A stretch of 64,000 bases of DNA, from NCBI RefSeq assembly GCF_949987535.1, contig NC_080071.1, positions 22,715,032 through 22,779,031 on the forward strand, in the 5' to 3' direction. Below the pieces are notes generated by a model. The model was not told the DNA's origin. It made no database searches and worked only from the letters and a program-made list of their open reading frames with translations. This DNA comes from Balaenoptera acutorostrata. Its lineage: Eukaryota > Chordata > Mammalia > Artiodactyla > Balaenopteridae. The position numbers and the translations under genes were made by a program. The first letter of the stretch is position 1, and each line of letters opens with the position of its first letter. Shown here piece by piece: positions 24,331 to 34,932 of the stretch.

Positions 24331-25769
24331 CTCAGGAAGCTGCACTTGATGTCTAAATAGAACCTAATATCCAGGCTGAGATCATGAGGTCACTTAGTAA
24401 TATTTAAAAAGAAATGTATGTACATCTTAAATGTATGCAATTCAACTGCATGCACCATGAGGAATTATAATGCCTCTGAGCCTATTGCTACAGTAGGAAA
24501 ACAGAAAAAATTCTCAGAATACCTGAGCGTCTAAGACTCTCTAAAAGCAATTGTCGTGCAACTCCAAGCCTAGACCAGGTTGCTGTGTAAACTGTACTCC
24601 TTAAGGCATTTAAAGACTTAGCACAAGTGGCTTGAAGTTTAATCTTTTAATTCCATTGCTCCATAAGTTCCTTGTAGGTTCAGTGAACAAGGAATTTAGA
24701 CATAATATTAGAAACCTATTTTCAGGAAAGGGCTTAGGCATGGAAAAAAACGCCCTGCATTTTAGTGCACAAAAGAGACTCCAGACTAATCTCTAGATTG
24801 ACTCGGTCTAAGGGTAATTCTCATGCAGGGATCCTGCTGCAAAGACTCGTGCTTACACAGTAAATTGTCTGAGCTGTGCTCCTCCATCATCAACCCTCCT
24901 CCCTCAGCGCCTCCAAAGGCTTCCTTCATTAAAGGGCTAGTACAGATGGAAAAGCTCACAAACATGCCAATTTGGGTCATTTGCTCTCTGATGAAAGCCC
25001 CAATTCACTGTGAAACATTATGTGCCACTTATAGACTTAGGGATGTTTGCACTTTAGAACAGTAGAAGTAGTCACATGATCACATTATCAAACCCAGTGT
25101 GGATGTTCCAACCACTTGCCACCTAGCCAAGCAGAATGAAGGCGGCTGTCTCTCCCGAGGTACCCCTGCAACCCCAGACACACATGCAGCGCTCTGTCTG
25201 TGACGCTGCTTCATGCTTGGCAAAAGCCACACCCAGAGTTTAAGCAATTCTTCGATGATCTCAGAGAATGATGGGATGAAGACTAATTAAAGTCATATAA
25301 CCCACGGAGGCAAATAGATATGTTTGGATGACATTTAGGAACAACCTCACATATTGAATATGTGTACATTAACAGCCCTGTAATAGATGGAGAAATAGAG
25401 TGTCAGGAAAAACAAGTCTCAATTTATCCAGCCTGAATAACCAAAGCTAGCTCACACATATCAGATTTAATTTTATTTTTCACGAGTCACTTGAGGGCAA
25501 GGCACATTTTACATCGGAGCTTTGAGGAAGTGCTGAATTTGCTCTCCTCACTCTTTCCCTCCTCCCCTTGGGAACTTGATGAGTTACTTGACACTTTTCA
25601 GAATTTTCTTCAGTTTTTAATTTTTGGCTCCTTTAACTGTTTAGTAACTCTAGGCACTTGGACCAGGATTTACAACACTGGAGGGACTTGAGTTAAGTCA
25701 CTGGGACGGGGGAGGTTGTAATGAGCTCATGGCCCACACATGGTGTCCCAAATTTCTTGTTTGGACAAA
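24331..25769. other. Unassigned DNA
   Basis: No coding signal and no repeat recognised; includes an ordinary A+T-rich background with a few less A+T-rich patches near 25,130-25,230. Confidence 0.45.
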
Positions 25770-25930
25770 GAAGGTAATTATCTTCACTTTCATTTTCCTA
25801 TCTGGAAAATCCAGACAATGATAATTCCTTCAAAGGAATGTTGGACGAATTAGTAAAGTGCTCTAAAATCTCTTGGCATTCCTGGACAATAAATTCCACT
25901 ACTACTATTTTACATTATTATAAACATTAT
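25770..25930 (-). repeat. MIR SINE fragment, antisense
   Basis: 'cattttcctatctggaaaat' then 'cagacaatgataattcct' and 'ggacgaattagtaaagtgc' follow the antisense MIR order. Confidence 0.65.
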
Positions 25931-26178
25931 GCTTTATTTTGATAATGGCACTGTCAAGGACTTTTCTTCTTTACCCTCTAGTTCTATGTATCATAGGGTT
26001 TAAAAAAAAGAAAAGGAAACCTCATCTGAGGTTTCAGTCAGAGAGAAAAACACAAGGAAAACATCTCTGATACAGTAAAACAATTTTACTATGAGTGTCA
26101 TCAAGGCATAAAGGAGAGAGACAAATTGTGGCATGTTTTGTCACTTCAAGATAATTAAGCCAAATTTCACTGATGCTT

Positions 26179-26245
26179 ATAAAAGTTTATAAAAGAAACT
26201 TTCTTATAAAAGAAATAAGTTTCTTATAAAAGAAACAAGAAAATT
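26179..26245. repeat. Short tandem repeat, 20 bp unit
   Basis: The unit 'tttcttataaaagaaataag' at 26,200-26,219 recurs at 26,220-26,239 with one difference; partial units precede it. Confidence 0.85.
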
Positions 26246-26372
26246 CTTTTAAAGAAAAGTTTTCTATTAGAACTGTTACTGTATGTATTCTGCTATGACA
26301 AGAGTTTGGAATTTTCATCTCCTTTTGCCCACATTGATGCACAGACCTGCCCAATCTTGGTGACTAAACATG

Positions 26373-26545
26373 CTAGGGTTGCCAGATTTAGCAAATAAAA
26401 ATACAGGACACCCTGTTAAATTAGAATATCAGATAAATAACAAATAAATTTTAGTGTAAGTATGTCCCATGCATTATTTGGGACACATGCTAAAAAATCA
26501 CTTGTTCGTGTGATACTCAAACTTAACTGGGTATCTTTTGTGTTA
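26373..26545. repeat. Palindromic DNA-transposon MITE
   Basis: The two arms are imperfect inverted copies: 'agggttgccagatttag' and 'aggacaccctgttaaatt' on the left answer 'aaacttaactgggtatct' and 'ttatctgccaacact' on the right. A fold-back, non-autonomous DNA transposon of the MER class. Confidence 0.65.
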
Positions 26546-26782
26546 TCTGCCAACACTAAGCATAATGGGATTTTCTAATAGACCTGAGGAAGAAGGTTAG
26601 CTGGGTTTGTCAGAGTTAAGGGTACTAGGACCAGATGCCCCACTAAGAAACATGAAACACAGCATTTAAGGGCTATAGTTACCACTGGTGAGACCTGATT
26701 CGATACCAATACGTGAGATAGTAGAGCTGGTGGGGGTGGGCGGCAGAGGCAGGAAGAAGAACAGAAAAGATGGAGAGATTGA

Positions 26783-26880
26783 CATATATACACTAATATG
26801 TATAAAATAGATAACTAATAAGAACCTGCTGTATAAAAAAATAAATTAATTAAATTAAATTTTAAAAAATAAAATAAAAT
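26783..26880 (+). repeat. L1 3' terminus, very short
   Basis: 'gacatatatacactaatatg' then 'aaaatagataactaataaga' and 'acctgctgtataaaa' is the L1 3' UTR end, corresponding to the antisense sequence near 55,010, with an A-rich tail. Confidence 0.8.
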
Positions 26881-27034
26881 GATGAGGAAGGTTCTGCCAT
26901 GGTCAAAAAAAAAAAAAAAGAAAAATGATAGAGCTTCTGCCCCTCTGTGCTCATGCTCAAGTAGGTGACCTCACGCAACATTCCAGGGACCTGTGTGGGG
27001 TTGATGCTGAGGTCCTGGGAGCAGCGGCCAAGAG

Positions 27035-27242
27035 ACTCACCTGGGAATTCTGGCCTTGGACAGTAGAGCGATTCCAGACCTTACCTTTCAGGTGGAAAGT
27101 TTAGCTCTTGCAGCTAGATGGAGCTAGGGCAGGCTAAATGGTCTGATGTACAAATGATGTCACTTTTTAAATTCAGCAAGGGATTATTATTATTCTCACA
27201 TCATGCTTGATATTTCACCAGTATAAAATCAGGGTCAAAAAC
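27035..27242 (+). repeat. Direct duplicate, copy 1
   Basis: About 208 bp that recurs at 28,390-28,603. Shared exact blocks include 'cacctgggaattctggcc', 'cctttcaggtggaaagttta', 'gggattattattattctca' and 'gatatttcaccagtataaaa'. By eye the copies are roughly 80-85% alike. A MIR starts right after this copy. Confidence 0.85.
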
Positions 27243-27440
27243 ACTGGCTTTCTAGTCACACTGACCTGAGTTTGAATCCTGGCTCCACCTTCTAGCCATA
27301 AGATTTTGATCACGTTGTGTGAACTCCCTGAATTCTGTAAAGTAAAGGTAATATCACTACTTCACAGGGATGCTGGGAGGATTAAATAAGTCATTTCTAA
27401 AATTCTTGGCACGGTGTCTGTCATAGAGTAAAATCTCAGC
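27240..27440 (-). repeat. MIR SINE, antisense
   Basis: Good antisense MIR: 'tgagtttgaatcctggctc', 'taaagtaaaggtaatatc', 'gggatgctgggaggattaaa' and 'ttggcacggtgtctgtcat' in order. Confidence 0.85.
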
Positions 27441-27887
27441 AAAGAACATCTACATGTCATTATAAACTTTTCTGAAGCTCGAATTCTTAATCTGAACTGA
27501 ATATACACAAGAAGCCCTGTTCTAGTCATGGACTTAATGGTGTTCATTGACAATCTCTGATGAAAAATCCATAGCAAGTGTTAGATTGGCCCTTAATCAT
27601 TATCATCCTATTAGGGTAAAGAAACCATTCAAGTCCAGGTATTAAACTTTCTGTTACTTAAGCTATAACCCCATAATTACTGATGAGAAAAAGCTTCTCT
27701 GATTAACTAAATGCATGAGCTCCAACCAAAGAAAATCCTTGGACTCAATATAGGTATTTGTATTGATCAAAATGAGCTATTTCATTGATTCTTCAATCAC
27801 ATATGTCCAAATGTGAGCACTGCCCGCCCATGTTATTGTCACTCTCCTGACACTTCTTGGGTTCTGATAGTCAGCACATGTAGAACA
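27441..27887. other. Unassigned DNA
   Basis: No coding signal; no repeat identified. Confidence 0.45.
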
Positions 27888-28100
27888 GTGGTTCTCATCT
27901 TGGTTGTACTGAAGCATCATCTGGAAGGCTTAAAAAAAAAAAAAAAAGCATTTTTCAATTATTTAATTCTTTAAAAATATTCTTCAATTTTTTAATTCTT
28001 TAATTCAGACCAATTTAATTAGAATCTTGGGGTAAGGCATGAACACCACTATGTTTTAAAACCTTTCTAACTGGTTGTAACAAGAAGCCAGTTTGAAAAT
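27888..28100 (+). repeat. MER5A-like hAT MITE
   Basis: Left end 'cagtggttctcatcttgg' and right end 'taacaagaagccagtttga' match the imperfect terminal inverted repeats of MER5-type hAT-Charlie elements. The centre carries an A-rich/T-rich expansion (27,932-28,010). Confidence 0.7.
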
Positions 28101-28104
28101 ATTA

Positions 28105-28250
28105 CGTAGAGGAAAGAACATGAGTTTTTGAGCCACACCAACTTAGGCTCAAACCCAGGTCTCTGTGTTTATTAGCTGTGTTGCCTTGTACAATTTACTA
28201 ATTTCTCACAGCATCAGTCCTCTTTATGAGAAAAAATGGAAATACTTAAT
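28105..28250 (-). repeat. MIR SINE fragment, antisense
   Basis: 'gctcaaacccaggtctctg', 'ttagctgtgttgccttgta' and 'agtcctctttatgagaaaaa' follow antisense MIR order. Confidence 0.65.
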
Positions 28251-28389
28251 CTCTTAAGGATACATGAAGTTACTACAAAAATGGTTGTTACTCTAAGGTT
28301 TGTATAGAAGAAGATGGTCTTGTTTAGACATTTCCAGCCAGCCAGAGCATTTCTTTCCTTCCATTCACAAAGACTGGCAAATCATAGGG

Positions 28390-28603
28390 ATTCACCTGGG
28401 AATTCTGGCCTTGGACAGCAAAGCAATTACCTTTCCAATCCTTACCTTTCAGGTGGAAAGTTTAGCTCCTGTGGCTAGATGGAACTAGGGCAGGTTGAGT
28501 GGCATGATGTACAAATGTTCTCACATTTTAAACTTCAGTGAGGGATTATTATTATTCTCATATCAGGTTTGATATTTCACCAGTATAAAAGCAGGATCAA
28601 AAA
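28390..28603 (+). repeat. Direct duplicate, copy 2
   Basis: Second copy of the segment at 27,035-27,242, same orientation, starting about 1.35 kb downstream of the first. It has a small insertion after 'ttggacagcaaagcaatta'. An L1 begins about 175 bases downstream. Confidence 0.85.
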
Positions 28604-29302
28604 CAAAACATCAAAATAGTTATGTAAGAGATGCAAAGCATGAGAAAGATTTGATTTTCTGTTTCTGAATTGAAGATGAAGACTACATGGCAAGGAATGT
28701 GGGCATCCTCTAGGAGCTAAGAGTGGTTCTGGCTGATAGCAAGCAAGGAAATAGGACTTCAGGCCTACCATAGCAAGAAGCCGTGTGGCTGACAGGATCT
28801 TGGTGCTCTGGTCAGATGTCAGGCCTGAGCCACTGAGGTGGGAGAGCCAAGTTCAGGACATTTGTCCACCAGAGACCTCCCAGCACCACATAATATCAAA
28901 TGGCAAAAGCTCTCCCAGAGATCTCCATCTTAACGCTAAGACCCAGCTCCACTCAAAGACAGCAAGCTACAGTGCTGGACACCCTATGCCAAACAACTAG
29001 CAAGAGAGGAACACAACCCCACCCATTAGCAGAGAGGCTTCCCGAAATCATAAGTTCACAGACACCCCAAAACACACCATCAGACGCAGTCCTGCCCACC
29101 AGAAAGGCAAGATCCAGCCTCATCCACCAGAACACAGGCACCAGTCCCCTCCACCAGGAAGCCTACACAACCCACTGAACCAACCTTACCCACTGGAGGC
29201 AGACACCAAAAGCAAAGGGAACTATGAACCTGCTGCCTGCGAAAAGGAGACCCCAAACACAATAAGTTAAGCAAAATGAGATGACAGAGAAATACACAGT
29301 AA

Positions 29303-30164
29303 ATGAAGGAGCAAGGTAAAAACCCACCAGACCAAACAAATGAAGAGGAAATAGGCCATCTACCTGAAAAAGTATTCAGAGTAAGGATAGTAAAGATGAT
29401 CCAAAATCTTGGAAATACAATGGAGGAAATACAAGAAACATTTAACAAGGACCTAGAAGAACTAAAGAGCAAACAAACAATGATGGACAACACAATAAAT
29501 GAAATTAAAAATTCTCTAGAAGGAATGAATAGCAGAATAACTGAGGCAGAAGAAAGGATAGGTGACCTGGAAGATAAAATAGTGGAAATAACTACCACAG
29601 AGCAGAATAAAGAAAAAGAATGAAAAGAATTGAGGACAGTCTCAGAGACTTCTGGGACAACATTAAATGCAGCGACATTTGAATTATAGGGGTACCAGAG
29701 AAGAAGAGAAAAAGAAAGGGACTGAGAAAATATTTGAAGAGATTATAGTTGAAAACTTCCCGAATATGGGAAAGGAAATAGTCAATCAAGTCCAAGAAGC
29801 ACAGAATCCCATACAGGATATATCCAAGGAGAAACATGCCAAGAAACATATTAATCAAACTATCAAAAATTAAATACAAAGAAAAAATATTAAAAGCAAC
29901 AAGGGAAAAGCAACAAGTAACATACAAGAGAATCCCCATAAGGTTAACAGCTGATCTTTCAGCAGAAACTCTGCAAGCCAGAAGGGAGTGGCAGGACATA
30001 TTTAAAGTGATGAAAGGGAAGAATCTACAACCAAGATTACTCCACCCAACAAGGATCTCATTCAGATTCGACGCAGAAATTAAACCCTTACAGACAAGCA
30101 AAGGCTAAGATAATTCATCACCACCAAACCAGCTTTACAACAAATGCTAAAGGAACTTCTCTAG
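29303..30164 (+). pseudogene. L1 ORF1 protein remnant
   Basis: Relic of the L1 ORF1 product, the trimeric RNA-binding chaperone that coats L1 RNA in the ribonucleoprotein. The first stretch (29,303-29,623, 106 codons) starts MKEQGKNPPDQTNEEE and holds an acidic coiled-coil region (EEIQETFNKDLEELKSKQTM). A stop then interrupts it. The next block, 29,667-29,873, includes TEKIFEEIIVENFPNMGKE of the RNA-recognition part. The last block, 29,836-30,108, carries the C-terminal-domain segment IRLTADLSAETLQARREWQD. The three blocks are in different frames or separated by stops, so no full protein can be made. The start corresponds to the start of the antisense copy at 59,873. Identification is firm; inactivity is inferred from the breaks. 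Confidence 0.9.
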
Positions 30165-30222
30165 GCAGGAAACACAAGAGAAGGAAAAGACCTACAATAA
30201 CAAACCCAAAACAATTAAGAAA

Positions 30223-31066
30223 ATGGTAATAGGAACATACATATCAGTAATCACCTTAAATGTAAATGGATTAAATGCTGCAACCAAAAGACATAGACTG
30301 GCTGAATGGATACAAAAACAAGACCTGTATATATGCTGTCTACAAGAGACCCACTTCAGACCTAGGGACACATACAGACTGAAAGTGAGGGGATGGAAAA
30401 AGATATTCCATGCAAATGGAAATCAAGAGAAAGCTGGAGTAGCAATTCTCATATCAGACAAAATAGACTTTAAAATAAAGACTATTACAAGAGACAAAGA
30501 AGGACACTACATAATGATCAAGGGATCAATCCAAGAAGAAGATATAACAATTGTAAATATTTATGCACCCAACATAGGAGCACCTCAATACATAAGGCAA
30601 ATGCTAACAGCCATAAAATGGAAATCGACAGTAACACAGTAATAATAAGGGACTTTAACACCCCACTTTCACCAATGGAGAGATCATCCAAAATGAAAAT
30701 AAATAAGGAAACACAAGCTTTAAATGATACATTAAACAAGATGGACTTAATTGATATTTATAGGACATTCCATCCCAAAACAACAGAATACACTTTCTTC
30801 TCAAGTGCTCATGGAACTTTCTCCAGGATAGGTCATATCTTGGGTCACAAATCAAGCCTTGGTAAATTTAAGATAATTGAAATTGTATCAGGTGACTTTT
30901 CCGACCACAATGCTATGAGACTAGATATCAATTACAGGAAAAAAATCTGCAAAAAATACACACACATAGAGGCTAAACAATATACTATTAAATAACCAAG
31001 AGATCACAGCAGAAATCAAAGAGGAAATCAAAAAATACCTAGAGACAAATGACAATGAAAACACGA
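30223..31066 (+). pseudogene. L1 ORF2 remnant, endonuclease domain only
   Basis: N-terminal part of the L1 ORF2 protein, whose apurinic-type endonuclease nicks target DNA to prime reverse transcription. Visible motifs are NVNGLN near residue 13, LQETH near 41, DFNTPL, and SDHNAMRL near the end. The coding frame shifts at about 30,620-30,640, splitting it into 30,223-30,642 and 30,618-30,995. The G before DFN is R here (RDFN), and the expected RID motif reads RIGH, so a catalytic Asp appears lost. Everything downstream (reverse transcriptase, Cys-rich end) is missing because the element ends at about 31,066. It lies 58 bases after the ORF1 remnant, the usual L1 layout. Confidence 0.92.
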
Positions 31067-32309
31067 CGTATATGTATAGTTATTATAATTCTTCAGTATT
31101 TGTCTTTCTTGACTTTCATTTTTTATTGTGTGCTTGGAATCTAGTTCTGGCTGCAAAAAATTTTTTTATTTGTAATATATATATTTTGCTTTGTTATCCT
31201 GGCACTTTCCAGAACCATTTCTGAAACCTGGACCTGAAGAGCTAAAGATTTTGGTAACGAAATTTTAATGAAGGAAATTTAAATTGGTTTCACCGCACTA
31301 TTATTATTACCTCCTTATCCCCCCTGCCTTTGGAATTACTGCAGAAGATTTTCTGTTGTGCCGTGCTTTCTGAAGGGCTTCCACTTTCTTCTTTTAATCC
31401 CAAATTTCCAGATTTGGAGGTTGATTCTCATACTTACTATTTTATTTCATGGTATTCTCCCTTGCTAAAATTACTGTATAATATAGGTTTATTTTTAAAT
31501 TTGTAATCAATTTTGTTGTCAGAATATGTTTACAATTCTCATTGTAGCCCTTGAGGTTCTGGTGACAAACAAAATTGTCACATAATTAGGGTTAGAAATT
31601 CTATTTCCAACTGTCTTAAAGATAAATGGATGTAATGGTTGTAAACGGATTTGATAGACAAAAATCTTAGAAACTAGTACTATAATATAAATTATAAATA
31701 ATACAATTAAAAATATAATTTCCCCTTTTATCAAATCTAACCATATTTATGGTAAAACTATTATTAATCAAGTAACATGAGATGTAGCACAAATTATTAT
31801 ACCAAGTCATTTTGATAATTTCCAAATCTTTTATTGGTTTTCAAAACTTAGTGTTATCTTTTGATTCATTTGGCTTTCATGGCTTTGCTGGTGTGTTTGA
31901 CACGGCTGTCACTAGCTAAATAGAAACCTCATTTGAGCCATAATTTAACATAAGAAAGTGCATTAGACTCCTCCATTGGCTTCTCCATTAAGCAGATTGC
32001 CATTAAGTGTCAGAGAGAAGAGAATTTTCTTAATATTAAGGATATTGCCCATGGGACTGAGTCTTACCGCCTTAAATTTTTTCTCATTTTAGGTATGTTT
32101 TTATAATACTTTTAAGAGAAACAGTTAATGTTTCATTGATTATTATTATTTTAATGCATTGATTTGTAAGCTTTCCAAAAAGATGTTTTCCCATTTTGGC
32201 AGATAAAGATTTTGCCAAGAATTAGGAATATAATTCTCAATTGTAAAGATCCTCTCATATCAAACCCACTTTTAAAAAATCCATTAAATATCTCATGACT
32301 GTGTCTTGC
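31067..32309. other. Unassigned A+T-rich DNA
   Basis: Follows the abrupt end of the sense L1. No L1 3' sequence, poly(A) or coding signal is visible. Confidence 0.45.
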
Positions 32310-32595
32310 TCAGTTTTTTTAAATAAAATGTTTAGTTTGGAATAATTTTTGATTTGCAGGATAGTTGCAACGATAGTACAGAAGTCCTCATATACTTTTC
32401 ACCCAGTTTACCTTAATGTTAACTTTTTACATAACCATTGTCCGTTTGTCAAAAACAAGAAATTAACGTTGGTAAAACACTGTTTACTAAACTATAGACT
32501 TTATTTGGATTTCACCAGTAAAACTCAAGTCCCCGTCACTACCAATTCCATATCCCTCAATAAAGGTAACTACTATTACTAGTTCAGTTTTTGTG
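32310..32595 (-). repeat. Old L1 3' UTR fragment, antisense
   Basis: 'gatttgcaggatagttgcaa', 'cccagtttaccttaatgtt' and 'cactaccaattccatatcc' belong to an old L1 3' UTR in antisense. Confidence 0.65.
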
Positions 32596-33336
32596 CATAT
32601 TATATACATATAGATAGACCTACAGAAATAGTTTTGTTTTTGTTTTATGGTTGTGTTGTTTGATTTTTTTTTCCACAAAAACGTTATCATGTTCTTCAAG
32701 TTTTCTTCACTCAAAGACATGTTATTGTGATTTTACCTGGTAATATTTCTTGCTTTGATGTCTATCTGATATCAATATAGGCATGTTAACTTCCTCTTGA
32801 TTACAGTTAGAATGATATAACTTGTTTCATCATTTTATTTTTAACTTATCTATACAATATCTTTATATGTAAAGCAGTTTCCTTTAGTTGTGTCTTGCTT
32901 TAATATGCAATCTGACAATCTCTGTCTTTAATTGGGGTGTTCAGACCATTTATATTTAATGCAATTATTGATAGAGTTGCATTTAAATCTATAAACTTGC
33001 CAGTTACTAGTCTCATCTGCTCTTTATTCCTTTGTCCATCTTTTTCTGCCTTCTACTGGATTTTTTTTTGTTATTCAATTTGATTTACATTATATGCTTA
33101 TAAACTATACTTCTTTTTCAATTTTTCTGGTGGTTACTGTAGGGCTTACAATATACATTTTTAACTTGTCACAGTTTATCTTTAAGTGATATTACACCAC
33201 TTCCAGTATAATATTAGAGCCTTAAGCAGCATACACCCTTTTTCTCCTTTCCATTCTTCATGCTATTTTAGTCATATATTTCAATTCCACATAAATTATA
33301 ACTTCATAATAAATTGTTACTGTTTTTACTTTAGAC

Positions 33337-33548
33337 TAGGTGTCAGCAAACTATGACATGTAAGCCAGTCACATGTTTCTGTAAATAAATTGTTATGGTA
33401 TTACTGCCCACTCATTCATTTACACATTGTCCATGTGTGCTTTCATGCTATAGCATCAGACTTGAATAGTTACAACAGAAACCTTTATGGCCTTCAAGTC
33501 TAAAGTATTTACTGTCTGGTCCTTTAAGAAAAAGTTTGCTAACTCCTA
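33337..33548 (+). repeat. hAT-Charlie MITE
   Basis: Terminal inverted repeats are visible: 'taggtgtcagcaaac' on the left and 'gtttgctaactccta' on the right. Flanks 'ctttagac' and 'tcttagac' fit the 8 bp duplication expected for hAT transposition. The interior matches the common MER-class Charlie element ('tctggtcctttaagaaaaag'). Confidence 0.85.
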
Positions 33549-33673
33549 TCTTAGACAATTATCTTTTAAGTTGATTAAAATGAAGAAAAAATGTTTTTTA
33601 TATTTGCTCTTATTTTTACCCTTTTTTATCCTTTGCTTTTTTTTAAACACTTTACTTCTTTATGTAGATCTAA

Positions 33674-34104
33674 ATTTTTTATTGAAGTATAGTTGATTTA
33701 CAATATTATATTAGTTTCAGGTGTACAGCATAGTGATTCAGTATTTTTTACAGATTATACTCTATTAAAATTTATTACAAGATAATGGTTATAATTCCCT
33801 GTGCTATACAATATATCCTTGTTGCTTATTTATCATGTACATAGTAGTTTGTGTCTCTTAATCTCATACCCCTATCTTGCCCCTCTCCCCTTTCCTCTCC
33901 CTACTGGTAACCAATAGTTTGTTTTCTATCTCTGTGAGTCTGTTTCTGTTTTGCTATATACATTTGTTTGTTTTTCCACATATGAGTGATATCATATAGT
34001 ATTTTTCTTTGTCTGACATTTCACTAAGCATTATATTCTCTAGGTCCACCATGTTGCTGCAAATGGCAGAATTTCATTCTTTTTTAAGGCTGAGTAATAT
34101 CCCA

Positions 34105-34174
<70 letters not shown>

Positions 34175-34932
34175 TATATTGCAATATATATTGCCATATA
34201 TATCACATCTGCTTCGTCCATTCATCTATTGATGGACACTTGGGTTGCTTCCATATCTTGGCAACTATAAATAATACTGCTATGATCATTGAGGTGCATG
34301 TGTCTTTCCCAATTAGTGTTTTCATTTTTTCCAGATGTATCCCCAGGAGTGGAGTTGCTGAATCATATGGCAGTTCTATTTTTAGTTTTTTGAGGAAGCT
34401 CCATATTGTTTTCCATAGTGGCTGCACCAACTTAAATTCCCACTAACAATATACAAGGGTTCCCTTTTCTCCACATCCTCACTGACATTTGTTATTTGTA
34501 GATTGTTTGATTATAATCATTCTGACAGGTGTGAGGTGATATCTCATTATTGTTTTGATTTGTATTTCTCTAATAATTAGCAATGTTAAGCATCTTTTCA
34601 TGTACCTGTTGGTCATCTGTATGTCTTCTTTGGAATCCATTCAGGTCTTCTACCCATTTTTTTATGGATTTTTTTTTTATATTGAGTTATACTAACTGTT
34701 TATATATTTTGAATATTAGCCCCTTGTCAGTCATATCATTTGCAAATATTTCTCCCATTCCATAGGTTGTCTTTTTGTTTTGTTGATAGTTTCCTTTGCT
34801 GTGTGAAAGCTTTTACATTTAATTAGGTCCCATTTGTTTATTTTTGCTTTTATTTATTTTGCCTTAGGAGACAGATCCAAAAAACTATTGCTATGATTTA
34901 TGTCAGAGTGTTCTGCCTATGTTCTCGTCTAG
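33674..34932 (-). mobile_element. 5'-truncated L1, antisense, nested
   Basis: Begins with a short T run and the L1 3' end ('attgaagtatagttgattta'), and runs back through the ORF2 C-terminal coding region (antisense ORF at 34,203-34,430 with [20 protein letters not shown]). It ends at about 34,932. It carries a (TA)n/(CA)n expansion at 34,108-34,173. It is flanked by long direct repeats (about 33,623-33,680 and 34,933-34,992) that belong to the host L1. Confidence 0.88.
34108..34173. repeat. (TA)n(CA)n microsatellite in L1
   Basis: About 28 TA units followed by five CA units, expanded inside the ORF2 remnant of the nested L1. Confidence 0.95.

Larger units (their letters stand above)
28778..31066 (+). 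mobile_element. L1 retrotransposon, sense, 3' part missing
   Basis: Runs from the 5' UTR ('aagccgtgtggctgacagg') through ORF1 (from 29,303) and the endonuclease part of ORF2 (from 30,223), then stops at about 31,066 with no poly(A) tail or 3' UTR. Compared with the antisense copy at 54,782-60,553, roughly 3.4 kb of the 3' side is absent and about 145 bases at the 5' side are lacking. Loss of the 3' rather than the 5' side is not the usual truncation of L1. Confidence 0.9.
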
